Shown piece by piece: positions 41,389-49,933 of a DNA stretch of 64,000 bases. Within the stretch, counting starts at the first letter, position 1. Every line of letters starts with the position of its first letter. The stretch comes from a virus. The stretch spans positions 34,682 through 98,681 of the IMG/VR virus record IMGVR_UViG_3300002460_000021. One strand, 5' to 3'. The translations under genes and the position numbers were made by a program. A model generated the notes under the pieces. That model had not been told where the DNA came from, did not search any database, and worked only from the letters and a program-made list of their open reading frames with translations.

Positions 41389-41483
41389 ACTTACCACCTT
41401 TCATTCTCTACTTATCCTACGTTCAAACACAAAATCTAGAACAAGGAATTATGCCAGGATTTACTTACAAATTTAGGATGATT

Positions 41484-42452
41484 CTAGCGAGATAGGACTG
41501 CTGCGGCTACTAGAATTGGATCTATTTTTGATAGGCATTCTGGAAGGTGGCTGCCATCAAGAAGTTGCAGCGGACGACGGCAAAGAAAGCCGTCTGGAAA
41601 TGTACTGTCGTTGTGAGGTGGGACAACAGAACAACTCCAGCAGCCGCCAGTTTGACAGCAGTCGAGTTGCCCTATTGTATGAAAGAAATGATGAGGCGTT
41701 ATTAGGTGCGCGGCATTAGGTAGCGCTGTGTTGTCTCTGGTAAAGGCGGTCCACCACCATGATTCTCTGCCGCCTGCCACCACTACACACGGCTTAGAAA
41801 ATGCCGCGGCAATCAGCATGGGCAGGCTAACGCCACATAATACGCCTTCTGCATGGTATATGAGGCGTATTAATTCACGTAGCGTAGTTTGGCCGGTGCG
41901 ATCGACTACATTGAGTAATTTATGATGTGTATGCTGAAATCTAGCATCGCCGCGGCAGCCTGCTTGTACCCAGTTAGTGCCGCGGGTATGTGTGTAATCA
42001 ATTACAGACTGAAATCCTGCCTTTGACCAAATTTTAGTTGCGGCGTCGGGCTTACCGCCAGCAACTACGACCCAGTAAGGCTCTTGGTAATAACTGGAGT
42101 GCTGTTCGCTTTGAGATAGATGTAAATCAGGATACGGGTCAGTTAATGTGACTTTTATACCTGTCTGCCGCGTTAGGTCTCGATGAAACGAATCTAGAAA
42201 ATGAAGACGCGCTCCGTTTTTAAACACGTCATCTATGTCAGTACGGTAATTTAATCGAATTTTTCTTACTGCGTCGCCTGGGCCGAGGTGAATTAAATAG
42301 GGATTATACTTTGCTATTTCCCCACCACCTGTTGCCTCTAACCCCACCTCAATATCCGGATATTGACGATGAAGATCGCGCACTAACGCCGTAACCGCTA
42401 CGGTATCTCCTGCGGCCATGGGGACTTGCAGAAGTATACGCTCAGAAGCCAC
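41484..42452 (-). CDS. GT9 glycosyltransferase (heptosyltransferase-like), copy 1
   Basis: 322 residues from the GTG at 42452. GT-B fold of family 9: LLQVPMAAGDTVAVTALVRD at the start, WVVVAGGKPDAATKIWSKAG, RLIYHAEGVLCGVSLPMLIAAA and KPCVVVAGGRESWWW. The end is Cys-rich: LDCCQTGGCWSC, FLCRRP and LPECLSKI. This spacing recalls the iron-finger cysteines of TibC/AAH-type O-heptosyltransferases. With hldE in the same genome it may use ADP-heptose. It lies beside the tail-fibre genes. Palindrome site 7 is inside the gene. Confidence 0.8.
   Translation of the reverse strand: MASERILLQVPMAAGDTVAVTALVRDLHRQYPDIEVGLEATGGGEIAKYNPYLIHLGPGDAVRKIRLNYRTDIDDVFKNGARLHFLDSFHRDLTRQTGIKVTLTDPYPDLHLSQSEQHSSYYQEPYWVVVAGGKPDAATKIWSKAGFQSVIDYTHTRGTNWVQAGCRGDARFQHTHHKLLNVVDRTGQTTLRELIRLIYHAEGVLCGVSLPMLIAAAFSKPCVVVAGGRESWWWTAFTRDNTALPNAAHLITPHHFFHTIGQLDCCQTGGCWSCSVVPPHNDSTFPDGFLCRRPLQLLDGSHLPECLSKIDPILVAAAVLSR
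42351..42364. promoter_or_regulatory. 14-bp palindrome, site 7 (18-bp dyad, inside GT9 gene)
   Basis: Core extended to 18 bp (TCAATATCCGGATATTGA), about 90 nt after the GT9 start. It encodes QYPDIE. This could be an operator inside the gene. Confidence 0.5.
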
Positions 42453-42477
42453 AGGCTACTCCGACAATCCAAACACG

Positions 42478-42987
42478 TCACGCGCCCCACCCGAACACGC
42501 ACCCGTTCACGGCGTATGCACAATATGTCGGCCAAAAAATCCCCGGCCCCTGAATCGAATTCGGCCAATATAATAGATCGAATTTTAAATCAGGCGACAG
42601 GCTTACACAAATCTCGTCAGTCGTCCGCACGCCCCCGCCCTCGTTCGTGCAGCACAATTGTGTATGCATGTCGTAAAAAACGCCGCGGGCCGGATCAAAA
42701 ATCGAGCCGGTAAATCCGTGTCTACGCACGCCAACAAACATATCACCGATTTCAAGCTTGGTTCCATGTGTATGCACCAGCCAGAGCGTGAGCCACGCTA
42801 CCTTAGCGTCGGATGGTAAGAAATCTGAACAATCGATTACATTCCAAACACCGGCAAGATTAGTCTTCCAGCCAGCTGGAATTGGAGTTACGCCTTGGCT
42901 GAATCTGATCGGGTTAAACTGCCGCGGATTATCACGAGCTATTCCCCAGCGAGTAACCTCTGTCCAGCGAGATGGGTCGTACGGCAT
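42478..42987 (-). CDS. Hypothetical tail-associated protein
   Basis: 169 residues from the ATG at 42987 (MPYDPSRWTEVTRWG), with GGAGGATAGTGTT before it. It is rich in aromatic residues and Gly, with VAWLTLWLVHTHGTKLEIG and FTGSIFDPARGVFYDMHTQL. The composition is that of a beta-rich structural protein. It is 4 nt after the gene upstream and lies in the tail-fibre cluster. Confidence 0.65.
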   Translation of the reverse strand: MPYDPSRWTEVTRWGIARDNPRQFNPIRFSQGVTPIPAGWKTNLAGVWNVIDCSDFLPSDAKVAWLTLWLVHTHGTKLEIGDMFVGVRRHGFTGSIFDPARGVFYDMHTQLCCTNEGGGVRTTDEICVSLSPDLKFDLLYWPNSIQGPGIFWPTYCAYAVNGCVFGWGA

Positions 42988-42991
42988 AACA

Positions 42992-43348
42992 CTATCCTCC
43001 AACCGCCTGGATGCGAGCCTGCGCATCGCGCACCAGCTGTACTGCCCATGTTGGCGGTTGTGCGTTATCAAGCCGTGCTGCCAAAATGGCGTTGTGAGCA
43101 GCCAGGAGTTTAACAGGAATCGACACGCCGTCGAGTTTGTCGCCGAGTGTCGGCGTACCATCGTGGTTGGCGATAATTGATTGCACTACGGCGTCGTCAG
43201 CTGAATCGTCTGTGACTACTTCGCCAGCGGCTGTAAATCCCGGGCTACCGCCGTTACAGCGAAATGTCACAACGCCGATTCCGACAGACAAGAGGGCTTT
43301 GCCCAAGGTGTCGGGGTTGAATCGTTTATCAATTAAATAAGTTTTCAT
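42992..43348 (-). CDS. Hypothetical tail-fibre-associated protein
   Basis: 118 residues. It contains LLSVGIGVVTFRCNGGSPGFTAAGEVV and a helical end, AVQLVRDAQARIQAVGG. It is directly downstream of a long tail-fibre gene, so it may be a fibre chaperone or minor fibre protein. No domain match. Confidence 0.6.
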   Translation of the reverse strand: MKTYLIDKRFNPDTLGKALLSVGIGVVTFRCNGGSPGFTAAGEVVTDDSADDAVVQSIIANHDGTPTLGDKLDGVSIPVKLLAAHNAILAARLDNAQPPTWAVQLVRDAQARIQAVGG

Positions 43349-43359
43349 GCCTTCATCAC

Positions 43360-45072
43360 TTATGCTTTCACCATTGCTGACATATAAGTTGTAAATGGGT
43401 CGTAAGTCGAGCCAACTGATCCGCGACTAAAATCCGGCTGGAAACTTAGCGTTCCGGCACCTGTCCTAAACATCATATAAAGCGTATGCTTACCTTCCGC
43501 AAACATTTTTGCTGGATCTCCGCTTATCAGTTCTACGGCTTGGTTGGATGAGGCTTGATACTGGACTGCTCCTACCAACAGGTTAGCTGTAGTATCAGCA
43601 GATACACCATTAAACGCGGTAGTTACCGTAGCGTTGTAACCAAAAGCCTGGAAAAGATAACTGATACTGTCTTCGCTATTACTAATGAAATTCAATTTAT
43701 TATTAGTGCCCGCATTACATTCTACATAAGTAGTGCTTGTCGTGGTATAAGTCGTGGGACTATTGTTATCGTTGTAGGCCGGACAGGTGAATAAAGGAGA
43801 ATCAATCCTGTTATAGTAATTGATTACATAACGGTTTATTAAAGAGTCTTCTGTCATTGTCGTCGAGACGGTGTAAATCCAGCCAATAAATCGCCTTGTC
43901 GTCACACCGTTTTTGACACGGACGCCGTTCTGGACCACATATGCCGTCGTGGACACATCAAGTGTCAGGGTACCGTTACTGGAATAAATATATACGTAGT
44001 ATAGCGTAGCACTTGAAAGACCCAGGCCGGACAGATCAATCGTTACATCTGCCAGCAGTTTGTGCGGCTGCCACGACGTGCCATCGAAAAGCGACACGTT
44101 GTTGCCGCGGCAGGGCGTGGCAACTAGGGTGCTGTGCTGAATTCCAGACGGGTCCAGATAGGTCGTGATCGAGGCCGTAAGATTGACAGCGCCGGTATCG
44201 GCGATGGCTCCTGCAGCGGTAGTGTGCAGGGAGATGGTGGTGCTCGATCTGTTCCTGGCATAGTACAAGGTATCCTGTGTTAAGCCGCCACCGGTAGCGC
44301 CCGGCGTCACAATAGTCCCCGTGGCCCAGCCATGCGCCGCGGCAAAAGTAATAATATCTGTACCGGTGTCCGTAGAGGACGGCGTTAATTTGACGGAGGG
44401 CCGATAAGCCGGGTCGGACGCCGCTAGAGTCAGCCGTATATTGCAATGATCGACTGTGAGATCGTGATTGACTTGCCTAAAAACCGGAGTAGTCGTATCC
44501 AGGCTGGCTGGTAATATACTGCCGGTCATATGCCAAAGCGTGTCCCCATTAACATCACCGAACGAAACAGGAACGTACATTGGCGTTAGCTGGTACGTCT
44601 CATTAAAATCGTAATCTCTTTGCAATATAAACGGATTAGAGCCATCACCAGTTTGCTTGACAACGTAAATACCATTTTCTGTAGCGGTGGCTTCGTCTTT
44701 AACTAGTATTCTGTCGCCAACAATTGGGCTTCGGCCAGTGTCAATGGCCAGGGCGCCGTTGGCGCTAGCGGTTTTGGTTTGTGCCGCCGAGCTATAGGTG
44801 TTAGCCGCTAAGGCTTTAGCCGTGGCGAACCGGCAGGCCTGCCGTAGTTGCGGCGGCCACCACCTTTGCCCATCGCAAGTCAGCACAACAGATGGAAATT
44901 GACTCAAATCAAATCCATACGCCGCCGCACCACCAATGTTACCTGTAACTATGTAGCTGAATCCTTTTAGACCTTGGTTGGGCCGGGGGATCTTGTCGGC
45001 AGTGCCTGACAGAACGGCCCCCGGGGTTAAGGCGGCTTGTCCAAAGGATTTAAAGCCATCTCCCCAACCCAT
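43360..45072 (-). CDS. Tail fibre protein
   Basis: 570 residues. Residues about 75-215 have the tail-fibre segment seen in many phages: RFATAKALAANTYSSA, then GDRILVKDEATATENGIYVV and DGSNPFILQRDYDFN. The rest is Thr/Ser/Gly-rich beta structure (TYTTTSTTYVECNAG). It probably forms a trimeric fibre for host recognition. It is next to glycosyltransferase genes and may be modified by them. Confidence 0.8.
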   Translation of the reverse strand: MGWGDGFKSFGQAALTPGAVLSGTADKIPRPNQGLKGFSYIVTGNIGGAAAYGFDLSQFPSVVLTCDGQRWWPPQLRQACRFATAKALAANTYSSAAQTKTASANGALAIDTGRSPIVGDRILVKDEATATENGIYVVKQTGDGSNPFILQRDYDFNETYQLTPMYVPVSFGDVNGDTLWHMTGSILPASLDTTTPVFRQVNHDLTVDHCNIRLTLAASDPAYRPSVKLTPSSTDTGTDIITFAAAHGWATGTIVTPGATGGGLTQDTLYYARNRSSTTISLHTTAAGAIADTGAVNLTASITTYLDPSGIQHSTLVATPCRGNNVSLFDGTSWQPHKLLADVTIDLSGLGLSSATLYYVYIYSSNGTLTLDVSTTAYVVQNGVRVKNGVTTRRFIGWIYTVSTTMTEDSLINRYVINYYNRIDSPLFTCPAYNDNNSPTTYTTTSTTYVECNAGTNNKLNFISNSEDSISYLFQAFGYNATVTTAFNGVSADTTANLLVGAVQYQASSNQAVELISGDPAKMFAEGKHTLYMMFRTGAGTLSFQPDFSRGSVGSTYDPFTTYMSAMVKA

Positions 45073-45473
45073 TAGTAATTTCCTCCGAAGGCAAACAGAT
45101 TGAAGGTTTCACTGACATGCGTGCTGCCCCAGACACTATCCGTGGCATCTGTTAAAACTAACGGCCTAGTAGGAATCCAGTCGTAGGTGAATACAGTCAC
45201 CGTAGTGCCTGGTGTTATGGCTGGCACCAGGATTTCCGCTAGTAGTCGTTTAGTTGAACCGCTGTCAGTACTAACAAATAATCTTACCACACCAGCGGTT
45301 GTAGTTCCTGTAGCTACTACTCTAACCATGTCGATAATTGTACCGTTGGTGCCGCCAGTAATAAGAGACACATAGGCACCAGTAGCACCATCACGATTAG
45401 TGTTAGCAGTAGTAACCTGGCAGTAGCTTAGCGCGCTGGACAGAACGAAGATTGGTGTCGTATTTGCAGCCAT
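45072..45473 (-). CDS. Small tail-type structural protein
   Basis: 133 residues, beta-rich and Thr-rich: YCQVTTANTNRDGATGAYVS, GTTTAGVVRLFVSTDSGST and WIPTRPLVLTDATDSVWG. Such proteins accompany phage fibres. The stop overlaps the start of the fibre gene by 1 nt. The gene at 51675 encodes a protein of similar length and style. Confidence 0.65.
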   Translation of the reverse strand: MAANTTPIFVLSSALSYCQVTTANTNRDGATGAYVSLITGGTNGTIIDMVRVVATGTTTAGVVRLFVSTDSGSTKRLLAEILVPAITPGTTVTVFTYDWIPTRPLVLTDATDSVWGSTHVSETFNLFAFGGNY

Positions 45474-45481
45474 GATTTCCT

Positions 45482-46513
45482 CTATGCGTATATGTGAGCA
45501 GAAACCCAGTTATCCACTGCCGATGCCGCGCTGGCAGCTATTGCAACAGATGTTAACGTAACTATTCGTCCTTGACTATCTATAGTTACTGCCGCGACAT
45601 GTGTGCTGTCGCCTACCGGCCCCTGCGCGCCACCGCCAAAATAAGCAACAATGTCTGCCGAGGATTTGGGCAAGAATGCGCGTTGCGCGTTAGATAAACT
45701 GGCGTTTTCAGGCACAACTGTAGGATTGGGGTATGTACCGCTAAGGTCACCACCGGCCGCGCCAGATGGTGCCGCGCCAGTAATCAACACGGACGTCAGT
45801 GTAACTATGCGTCCCTGATCATCTGTAGTTACAGCTGCAACATGTGTGCCGTCGCCTATTGGTCCCTGGGCACCAGAACCGATGTAGGAAGACACTATCT
45901 GGGACTGTGGCGAAAATACTCGTTGTGCTAACGCCAGGCTGGCGTTTTCGGGCACTACTGTTGGATTTGGGTAGGTACCACTTAAATCACCGCCAGCCGC
46001 TCCTCCCGGAGATGTGCCACTGATGGTAGCAGGCGTTAATGAGACTACGCGCCCTTGACTATCAACTGTGACGACTGGCGCTGTAGTCGTACTACCTGTC
46101 GGGCCCGCCGCGCCACTTCCAAAATACGGGACGGCCGGAGCTTGCGGTATAAAAGATCTATGCGCATTAGTTAAATTAGCGTTCTCCGGCACTATTGTAG
46201 GATTAGGATAAGTGCCGCTAAGGTCTCCGCCAGCCAGGCCAAGAAGAGGATGAATACGCGTACCAAACGCAGTCACCGGCAACACTATTTGATCGGAGTC
46301 GCCGCTAGTGGTTGCGGTAGATTCGATCGTAATGCTACCTAACGATCGCGTTATAGTTATGCCGGTTCCAGCGACAACATCATCTGGGCGTATTCCACGT
46401 CTTCCGAATACTTGCGCGGCAATCGCTAACCCGGCCTGATCCTCTACGATGCCGGGATTAGGCAAAGTACCTGTTAGCGCCCCTCCCAGCAGTGTAAATG
46501 GATTAAAGTGCAT
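45482..46513 (-). CDS. Tail protein with GGDLSGTYPNPTV repeats
   Basis: 343 residues with four or more repeats of about 75 residues. Each has GGDLSGTYPNPT[IV]VPENA, then an AQR.F segment and GAQGP[IV]GD.THVAAVT.D.QGR. This repeat is common in phage fibres and in proteins of phage origin. It probably makes a thin fibre shaft. The variable short stretches between repeats may serve receptor binding. Confidence 0.78.
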   Translation of the reverse strand: MHFNPFTLLGGALTGTLPNPGIVEDQAGLAIAAQVFGRRGIRPDDVVAGTGITITRSLGSITIESTATTSGDSDQIVLPVTAFGTRIHPLLGLAGGDLSGTYPNPTIVPENANLTNAHRSFIPQAPAVPYFGSGAAGPTGSTTTAPVVTVDSQGRVVSLTPATISGTSPGGAAGGDLSGTYPNPTVVPENASLALAQRVFSPQSQIVSSYIGSGAQGPIGDGTHVAAVTTDDQGRIVTLTSVLITGAAPSGAAGGDLSGTYPNPTVVPENASLSNAQRAFLPKSSADIVAYFGGGAQGPVGDSTHVAAVTIDSQGRIVTLTSVAIAASAASAVDNWVSAHIYA

Positions 46514-46527
46514 AACCGCGCCTCGGT

Positions 46528-47241
46528 TTAATTAATAGCGTCATTTCGAATATGGAAATTACCCAGGTCTCCGCAACGGCTCATGTGACCATACGCGTAG
46601 CCCGGTGTCGGGAAATACTTGTGTCTAAACTCCTCCCATCTATCATACCCGTGGTATTCTCCCAGTATGAATTTAATCTTATTTCGCAAGGTTGTTTTAC
46701 CCAGTATCGAGTACTCACTCCCTTCGCAGTCCAGTTTAATGCAGTCTATTTGTTCTCTGCCTTCTTTATGCATTATATCTTCTAGCGTTACTTTGGGCAT
46801 ACTACGACAGTCATGCCAGTACTGAGCATCCTTGTGGCCTTCTTTTAAATCTGTTATTGGGACGACGGTCGATCCGCCTGTATTTAAACAGTTAGGGCTA
46901 ACCGAATTTAACAGCCCCAGCTCACCCTCCTCGTAAGTGCACGCCGCACGTATTACTTCAGCGAAGCTGTCCACATTTGCGTGTAATGCGTCTAAATTCT
47001 CAGGACACGCCTCAACGCATACGATCCGCGCTGTAGGATCTTTATCGTGCCACAGTCTAGCAAATGAGCCAATATGGGCGCCTATATCAATAATCAATTC
47101 ATTAGACCGCCGCCGCGGAAACAGCAAATAAGTCTTATACGCATCAGCGTGGTATACTTCATTGATTATACCGATATCCTGACTGCGGTTATTAGCGCGC
47201 ACCCAGAAGCCATTCGCCAATACTAATCCTGCTTTAGTCAT
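46528..47241 (-). CDS. FkbM-family methyltransferase
   Basis: 237 residues. S-adenosylmethionine-binding fold: NELIIDIGAHIGSFARL, IVCVEACPENLDALHAN, and VTLEDIMHKEGREQIDCIKLDCEGSEYSIL, the usual FkbM series. FkbM enzymes mostly O-methylate sugars. With the adjacent glycosyltransferases this suggests a methylated glycan on the virion or on the host surface. It overlaps the next gene by 4 nt (ATGA). Confidence 0.88.
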   Translation of the reverse strand: MTKAGLVLANGFWVRANNRSQDIGIINEVYHADAYKTYLLFPRRRSNELIIDIGAHIGSFARLWHDKDPTARIVCVEACPENLDALHANVDSFAEVIRAACTYEEGELGLLNSVSPNCLNTGGSTVVPITDLKEGHKDAQYWHDCRSMPKVTLEDIMHKEGREQIDCIKLDCEGSEYSILGKTTLRNKIKFILGEYHGYDRWEEFRHKYFPTPGYAYGHMSRCGDLGNFHIRNDAIN

Positions 47242-48428
47242 CTGATATGTCTCATCTCTATGGGCATTCTTTCGTGCCTAAACCAACGCCCGGCCCATGT
47301 TTCTGTATTAACGTGTGTTAGTTTACAAGTCGGTTCGTTGTCCCCCAGCAGTATCAAGAAGGGTTGCCCCGCTATAGTGGCTGTATTCCACGCGCGCTCA
47401 CATGCCGCGGCGCCCTCTCCAACGGTACGGTCACTATTTAACGTCATATCTCTGTTATCGTGGCCCACGCGCGTGTATTTAAAACGACAGTCTTTGACGA
47501 GCTCGTAAGATGGCTTGTCGGGTTCCGCCGACCACCAAATACGACCGCACCAGTTCTCTCGTAGTTGTTTAATAAAATCTCTGCATAGCGGCTCGTGCCA
47601 AAAATCGAAAATGTGTTTATTGGCTCCGGAGTAGTTCCACTTATCCATATTCCTGTGTTGAAAAATCCGGTACCCCTTGAAGTCACGCTGACACATTGTC
47701 GAATCAAGAGAATAAATTGGGTATGGCGGTATTGAGTATGGAGTATCTAGCCTATGAAAAGCTAACTGGAATGTGCACTTATCGCCATGGATATACCGGT
47801 AATAGAAATCCGAGTGTTCATTGTAATGCCTGGCTAACGATAGCGCCTTCCAGCAGCGCTGCTTGTCTGCAATTACTTGCCCGCTCTCTATCTCCGGCTC
47901 ATCGCGGTAGGGTACTTCGCATATTTGCCAGATGGGCCGCTCTACGCCCAGACGCCCATAGTCAGGCCAGAATATGGCGCCATTCGTTTTGTATTCCTGC
48001 GTATCGAACAAATACGACGGATCGGCGGTTGGGATATTGTCCGCGTCTAATAGTAGTACTTCATTAAATCGTGAGTATAGCAACGCGAACGCCTTCAACT
48101 CCCAGCCGTTGAGATTCTTCATCGGATAAGTTTTAGCGATCTGCTGTGCATTTACACACTCTACGTCTAGTTCTTTGACCACTGCGATCGTAGCGGGATC
48201 CATCTCACATTCGTCCAGATACCACAGCTGGATTGGCAGGCTACACTTAAAGTGCCGCAGCATGTTGATACAGACCCAGGCATTAGTGAATAAACGGGCG
48301 CCGCCGCCACAAATCACTATACCGCGACCGTTAAATAGCTGTGTTGGATATGGGTCTGTATTGGCAATAAAGTCGCTAGCCAGCTTTTGGTATTTTTGAA
48401 TAACGTTGTGTGAATGATGCCAGGTCAT
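47238..48428 (-). CDS. Glycosyltransferase (alpha-mannosyltransferase-like, GT71-type)
   Basis: 396 residues. RGIVICGGGARLFTNAWVCI, LPIQLWYLDECEMDP, and FNEVLLLDADNIPTADPSYLF (DxD motif) match the putative mannosyltransferase family related to fungal MNN1. It lies in one operon with FkbM and GT9. The donor sugar cannot be read from sequence. Confidence 0.8.
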   Translation of the reverse strand: MTWHHSHNVIQKYQKLASDFIANTDPYPTQLFNGRGIVICGGGARLFTNAWVCINMLRHFKCSLPIQLWYLDECEMDPATIAVVKELDVECVNAQQIAKTYPMKNLNGWELKAFALLYSRFNEVLLLDADNIPTADPSYLFDTQEYKTNGAIFWPDYGRLGVERPIWQICEVPYRDEPEIESGQVIADKQRCWKALSLARHYNEHSDFYYRYIHGDKCTFQLAFHRLDTPYSIPPYPIYSLDSTMCQRDFKGYRIFQHRNMDKWNYSGANKHIFDFWHEPLCRDFIKQLRENWCGRIWWSAEPDKPSYELVKDCRFKYTRVGHDNRDMTLNSDRTVGEGAAACERAWNTATIAGQPFLILLGDNEPTCKLTHVNTETWAGRWFRHERMPIEMRHIR

Positions 48429-48430
48429 GG

Positions 48431-49360
48431 TTATCGATCCTTATTGCTGTACTTATCCACAGCTGCGGCAACTTCATCTGGTGTGATCATGGTAAGGCAG
48501 CGAGGTGCCCAGTCATTTAGGCCGACAGCCGCCGGTTGATCGCACAGGCTGTTGTCGTGTGCTTCGCCATCATTAAGTTTAACCGTACGTGACTTCCAGC
48601 AGGCCTTATTAAAACAACACTTTAAGGCACCTACCGTATGTAGTGTAGTCTGCTTGGGGTACTGCACCCACGGCACCGGCTCCCTGCCCCCTAGCAGGCA
48701 CACGTAGGGTTTTTCAAATGCCGCGCACAGGTGTTGCAGAAATGTACTGGGGCCCAGGCCGCCCTCCGCATGATACGCTAATCGAATTAGCTCCCGCGGC
48801 GTGGTTTTTCCTATTTGGTTTATCACACCAGTTAAAGGCGCATGCGTGTGACCGGTCTCTCCAATCTGCACAAACAGCACCTTTCCTGCAAGATTGTTGA
48901 CTACTTCTTGGTAATGTGGGTACCACTTAGCCGTAAAGTCTTTTTTGTAACCGGCATTTATAATCCAGTATGGTACTTTCTTGCCTACAATTTCCTGTAT
49001 GCGGCCTTTCCACGCTTTTTCTTGTTGCGATAAATATACATAAGGCCTATTAACCTTAAGCGGTATGCTTTCACTTAACTGCTCGCTTAGAAACTCACAA
49101 TAAGCCTGCATAAAATGCAGCGGGCGCTGGTCGCTCTGATGAATAGCCGGATAATTCATACGGATTATTCGCGCGGTGCCGTCTGGCCTGGGTGTTATTA
49201 ACGGGTTGTGTTCAAAGATTGCTGGTACGGATACATCTACGCTGATTTTAAACTTATTAGGTATAGCTCGATGAAGACTTTCGATAGCCGCAGTCATCAC
49301 GAGGACATCGCCTGGCGATAACTTGTTTTCTAGTACCAGTGCTTGTGTGGCTGTATCCAC
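48431..49360 (-). CDS. GT9 glycosyltransferase (heptosyltransferase-like), copy 2
   Basis: 309 residues from the GTG at 49360, with GGGGTGA upstream. ENKLSPGDVLVMTAAIESLHR at the start, YWIINAGYKKDFTAKWYPHY, LIRLAYHAEGGLGPSTFLQH and KPYVCLLGGREPVPW define family 9. The Cys-rich end (LKCCFNKACWKSR, LCDQP, PRCLTMITPDEV) matches copy 1 and recalls TibC-type enzymes. The next gene downstream is a glycosyltransferase; the genes just upstream encode Ser-rich tail proteins, which are candidate acceptors. Confidence 0.82.
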   Translation of the reverse strand: MDTATQALVLENKLSPGDVLVMTAAIESLHRAIPNKFKISVDVSVPAIFEHNPLITPRPDGTARIIRMNYPAIHQSDQRPLHFMQAYCEFLSEQLSESIPLKVNRPYVYLSQQEKAWKGRIQEIVGKKVPYWIINAGYKKDFTAKWYPHYQEVVNNLAGKVLFVQIGETGHTHAPLTGVINQIGKTTPRELIRLAYHAEGGLGPSTFLQHLCAAFEKPYVCLLGGREPVPWVQYPKQTTLHTVGALKCCFNKACWKSRTVKLNDGEAHDNSLCDQPAAVGLNDWAPRCLTMITPDEVAAAVDKYSNKDR

Positions 49361-49366
49361 GTGTTA

Positions 49367-49933
49367 TCACCCGGGGTATATCACAGCCGGGCCGGTGGAC
49401 GAGCAAGTACCAAAGTTCCATGTCGGATTAGAGAACAGATTAGCGTCATTACAATTTATGTTTATATCCAGAACGGGATCGAATATTAGAATTGCTATTA
49501 TGTCGTTTTCTAGCGCCAGCCGCCATCCGACACCGGCCTGGCAGAAAAAGTGCCAAAATACCGAGCCCTGCTCGGCTCCGACAGCGCATACTTGACTAAA
49601 GTGCGGCCCGCGCCAGCTAGGGTACGGGTCGCCTGGGGTGTACAATAATTCTCTATCTGTTACCACTTGGTTGTTAAGCCCGGAGCACGCTATACAGCCA
49701 GCGCTTGTAAAATCATTGCTAGTCTCAAGTAACCAGACGGCCGGCATAACTATACAGTTAGTGCAGGCGTCGCTTATTGACTCGGTAGCGCCTGACGAGC
49801 TGCTACTAGTGCTTGATGCGCTAGATGACGGACAACAGTTAGTAGGATTAGTTGTGCAACTAACCAGCTGCGCCGCGGCAAGCGCCGGTATGCTAAGAGT
49901 AGCGTATTCCGTAGTAATTCCTATTACGGGCAT
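49367..49933 (-). CDS. Ser-rich tail protein
   Basis: 188 residues from the ATG at 49933, which overlaps the upstream stop (TAATG). An N-terminal module of about 35 residues (EYATLSIPALAAAQLVSC then TNPTNCC) is followed by a Ser linker (SSSASSTSSSSSG) and a Cys-rich, beta-type domain. The same module and linker occur in the next gene upstream. The Ser linker is a plausible O-glycosylation site for the GT9 gene 6 nt downstream. Confidence 0.7.
   Translation of the reverse strand: MPVIGITTEYATLSIPALAAAQLVSCTTNPTNCCPSSSASSTSSSSSGATESISDACTNCIVMPAVWLLETSNDFTSAGCIACSGLNNQVVTDRELLYTPGDPYPSWRGPHFSQVCAVGAEQGSVFWHFFCQAGVGWRLALENDIIAILIFDPVLDININCNDANLFSNPTWNFGTCSSTGPAVIYPG

Noticed and set aside
40675-41439. 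Long plus-strand frame (254 codons) opposite the MoxR gene
   Set aside because: It lies fully antisense to a gene with intact Walker motifs, and its peptide has no family features. It is a codon-use shadow.
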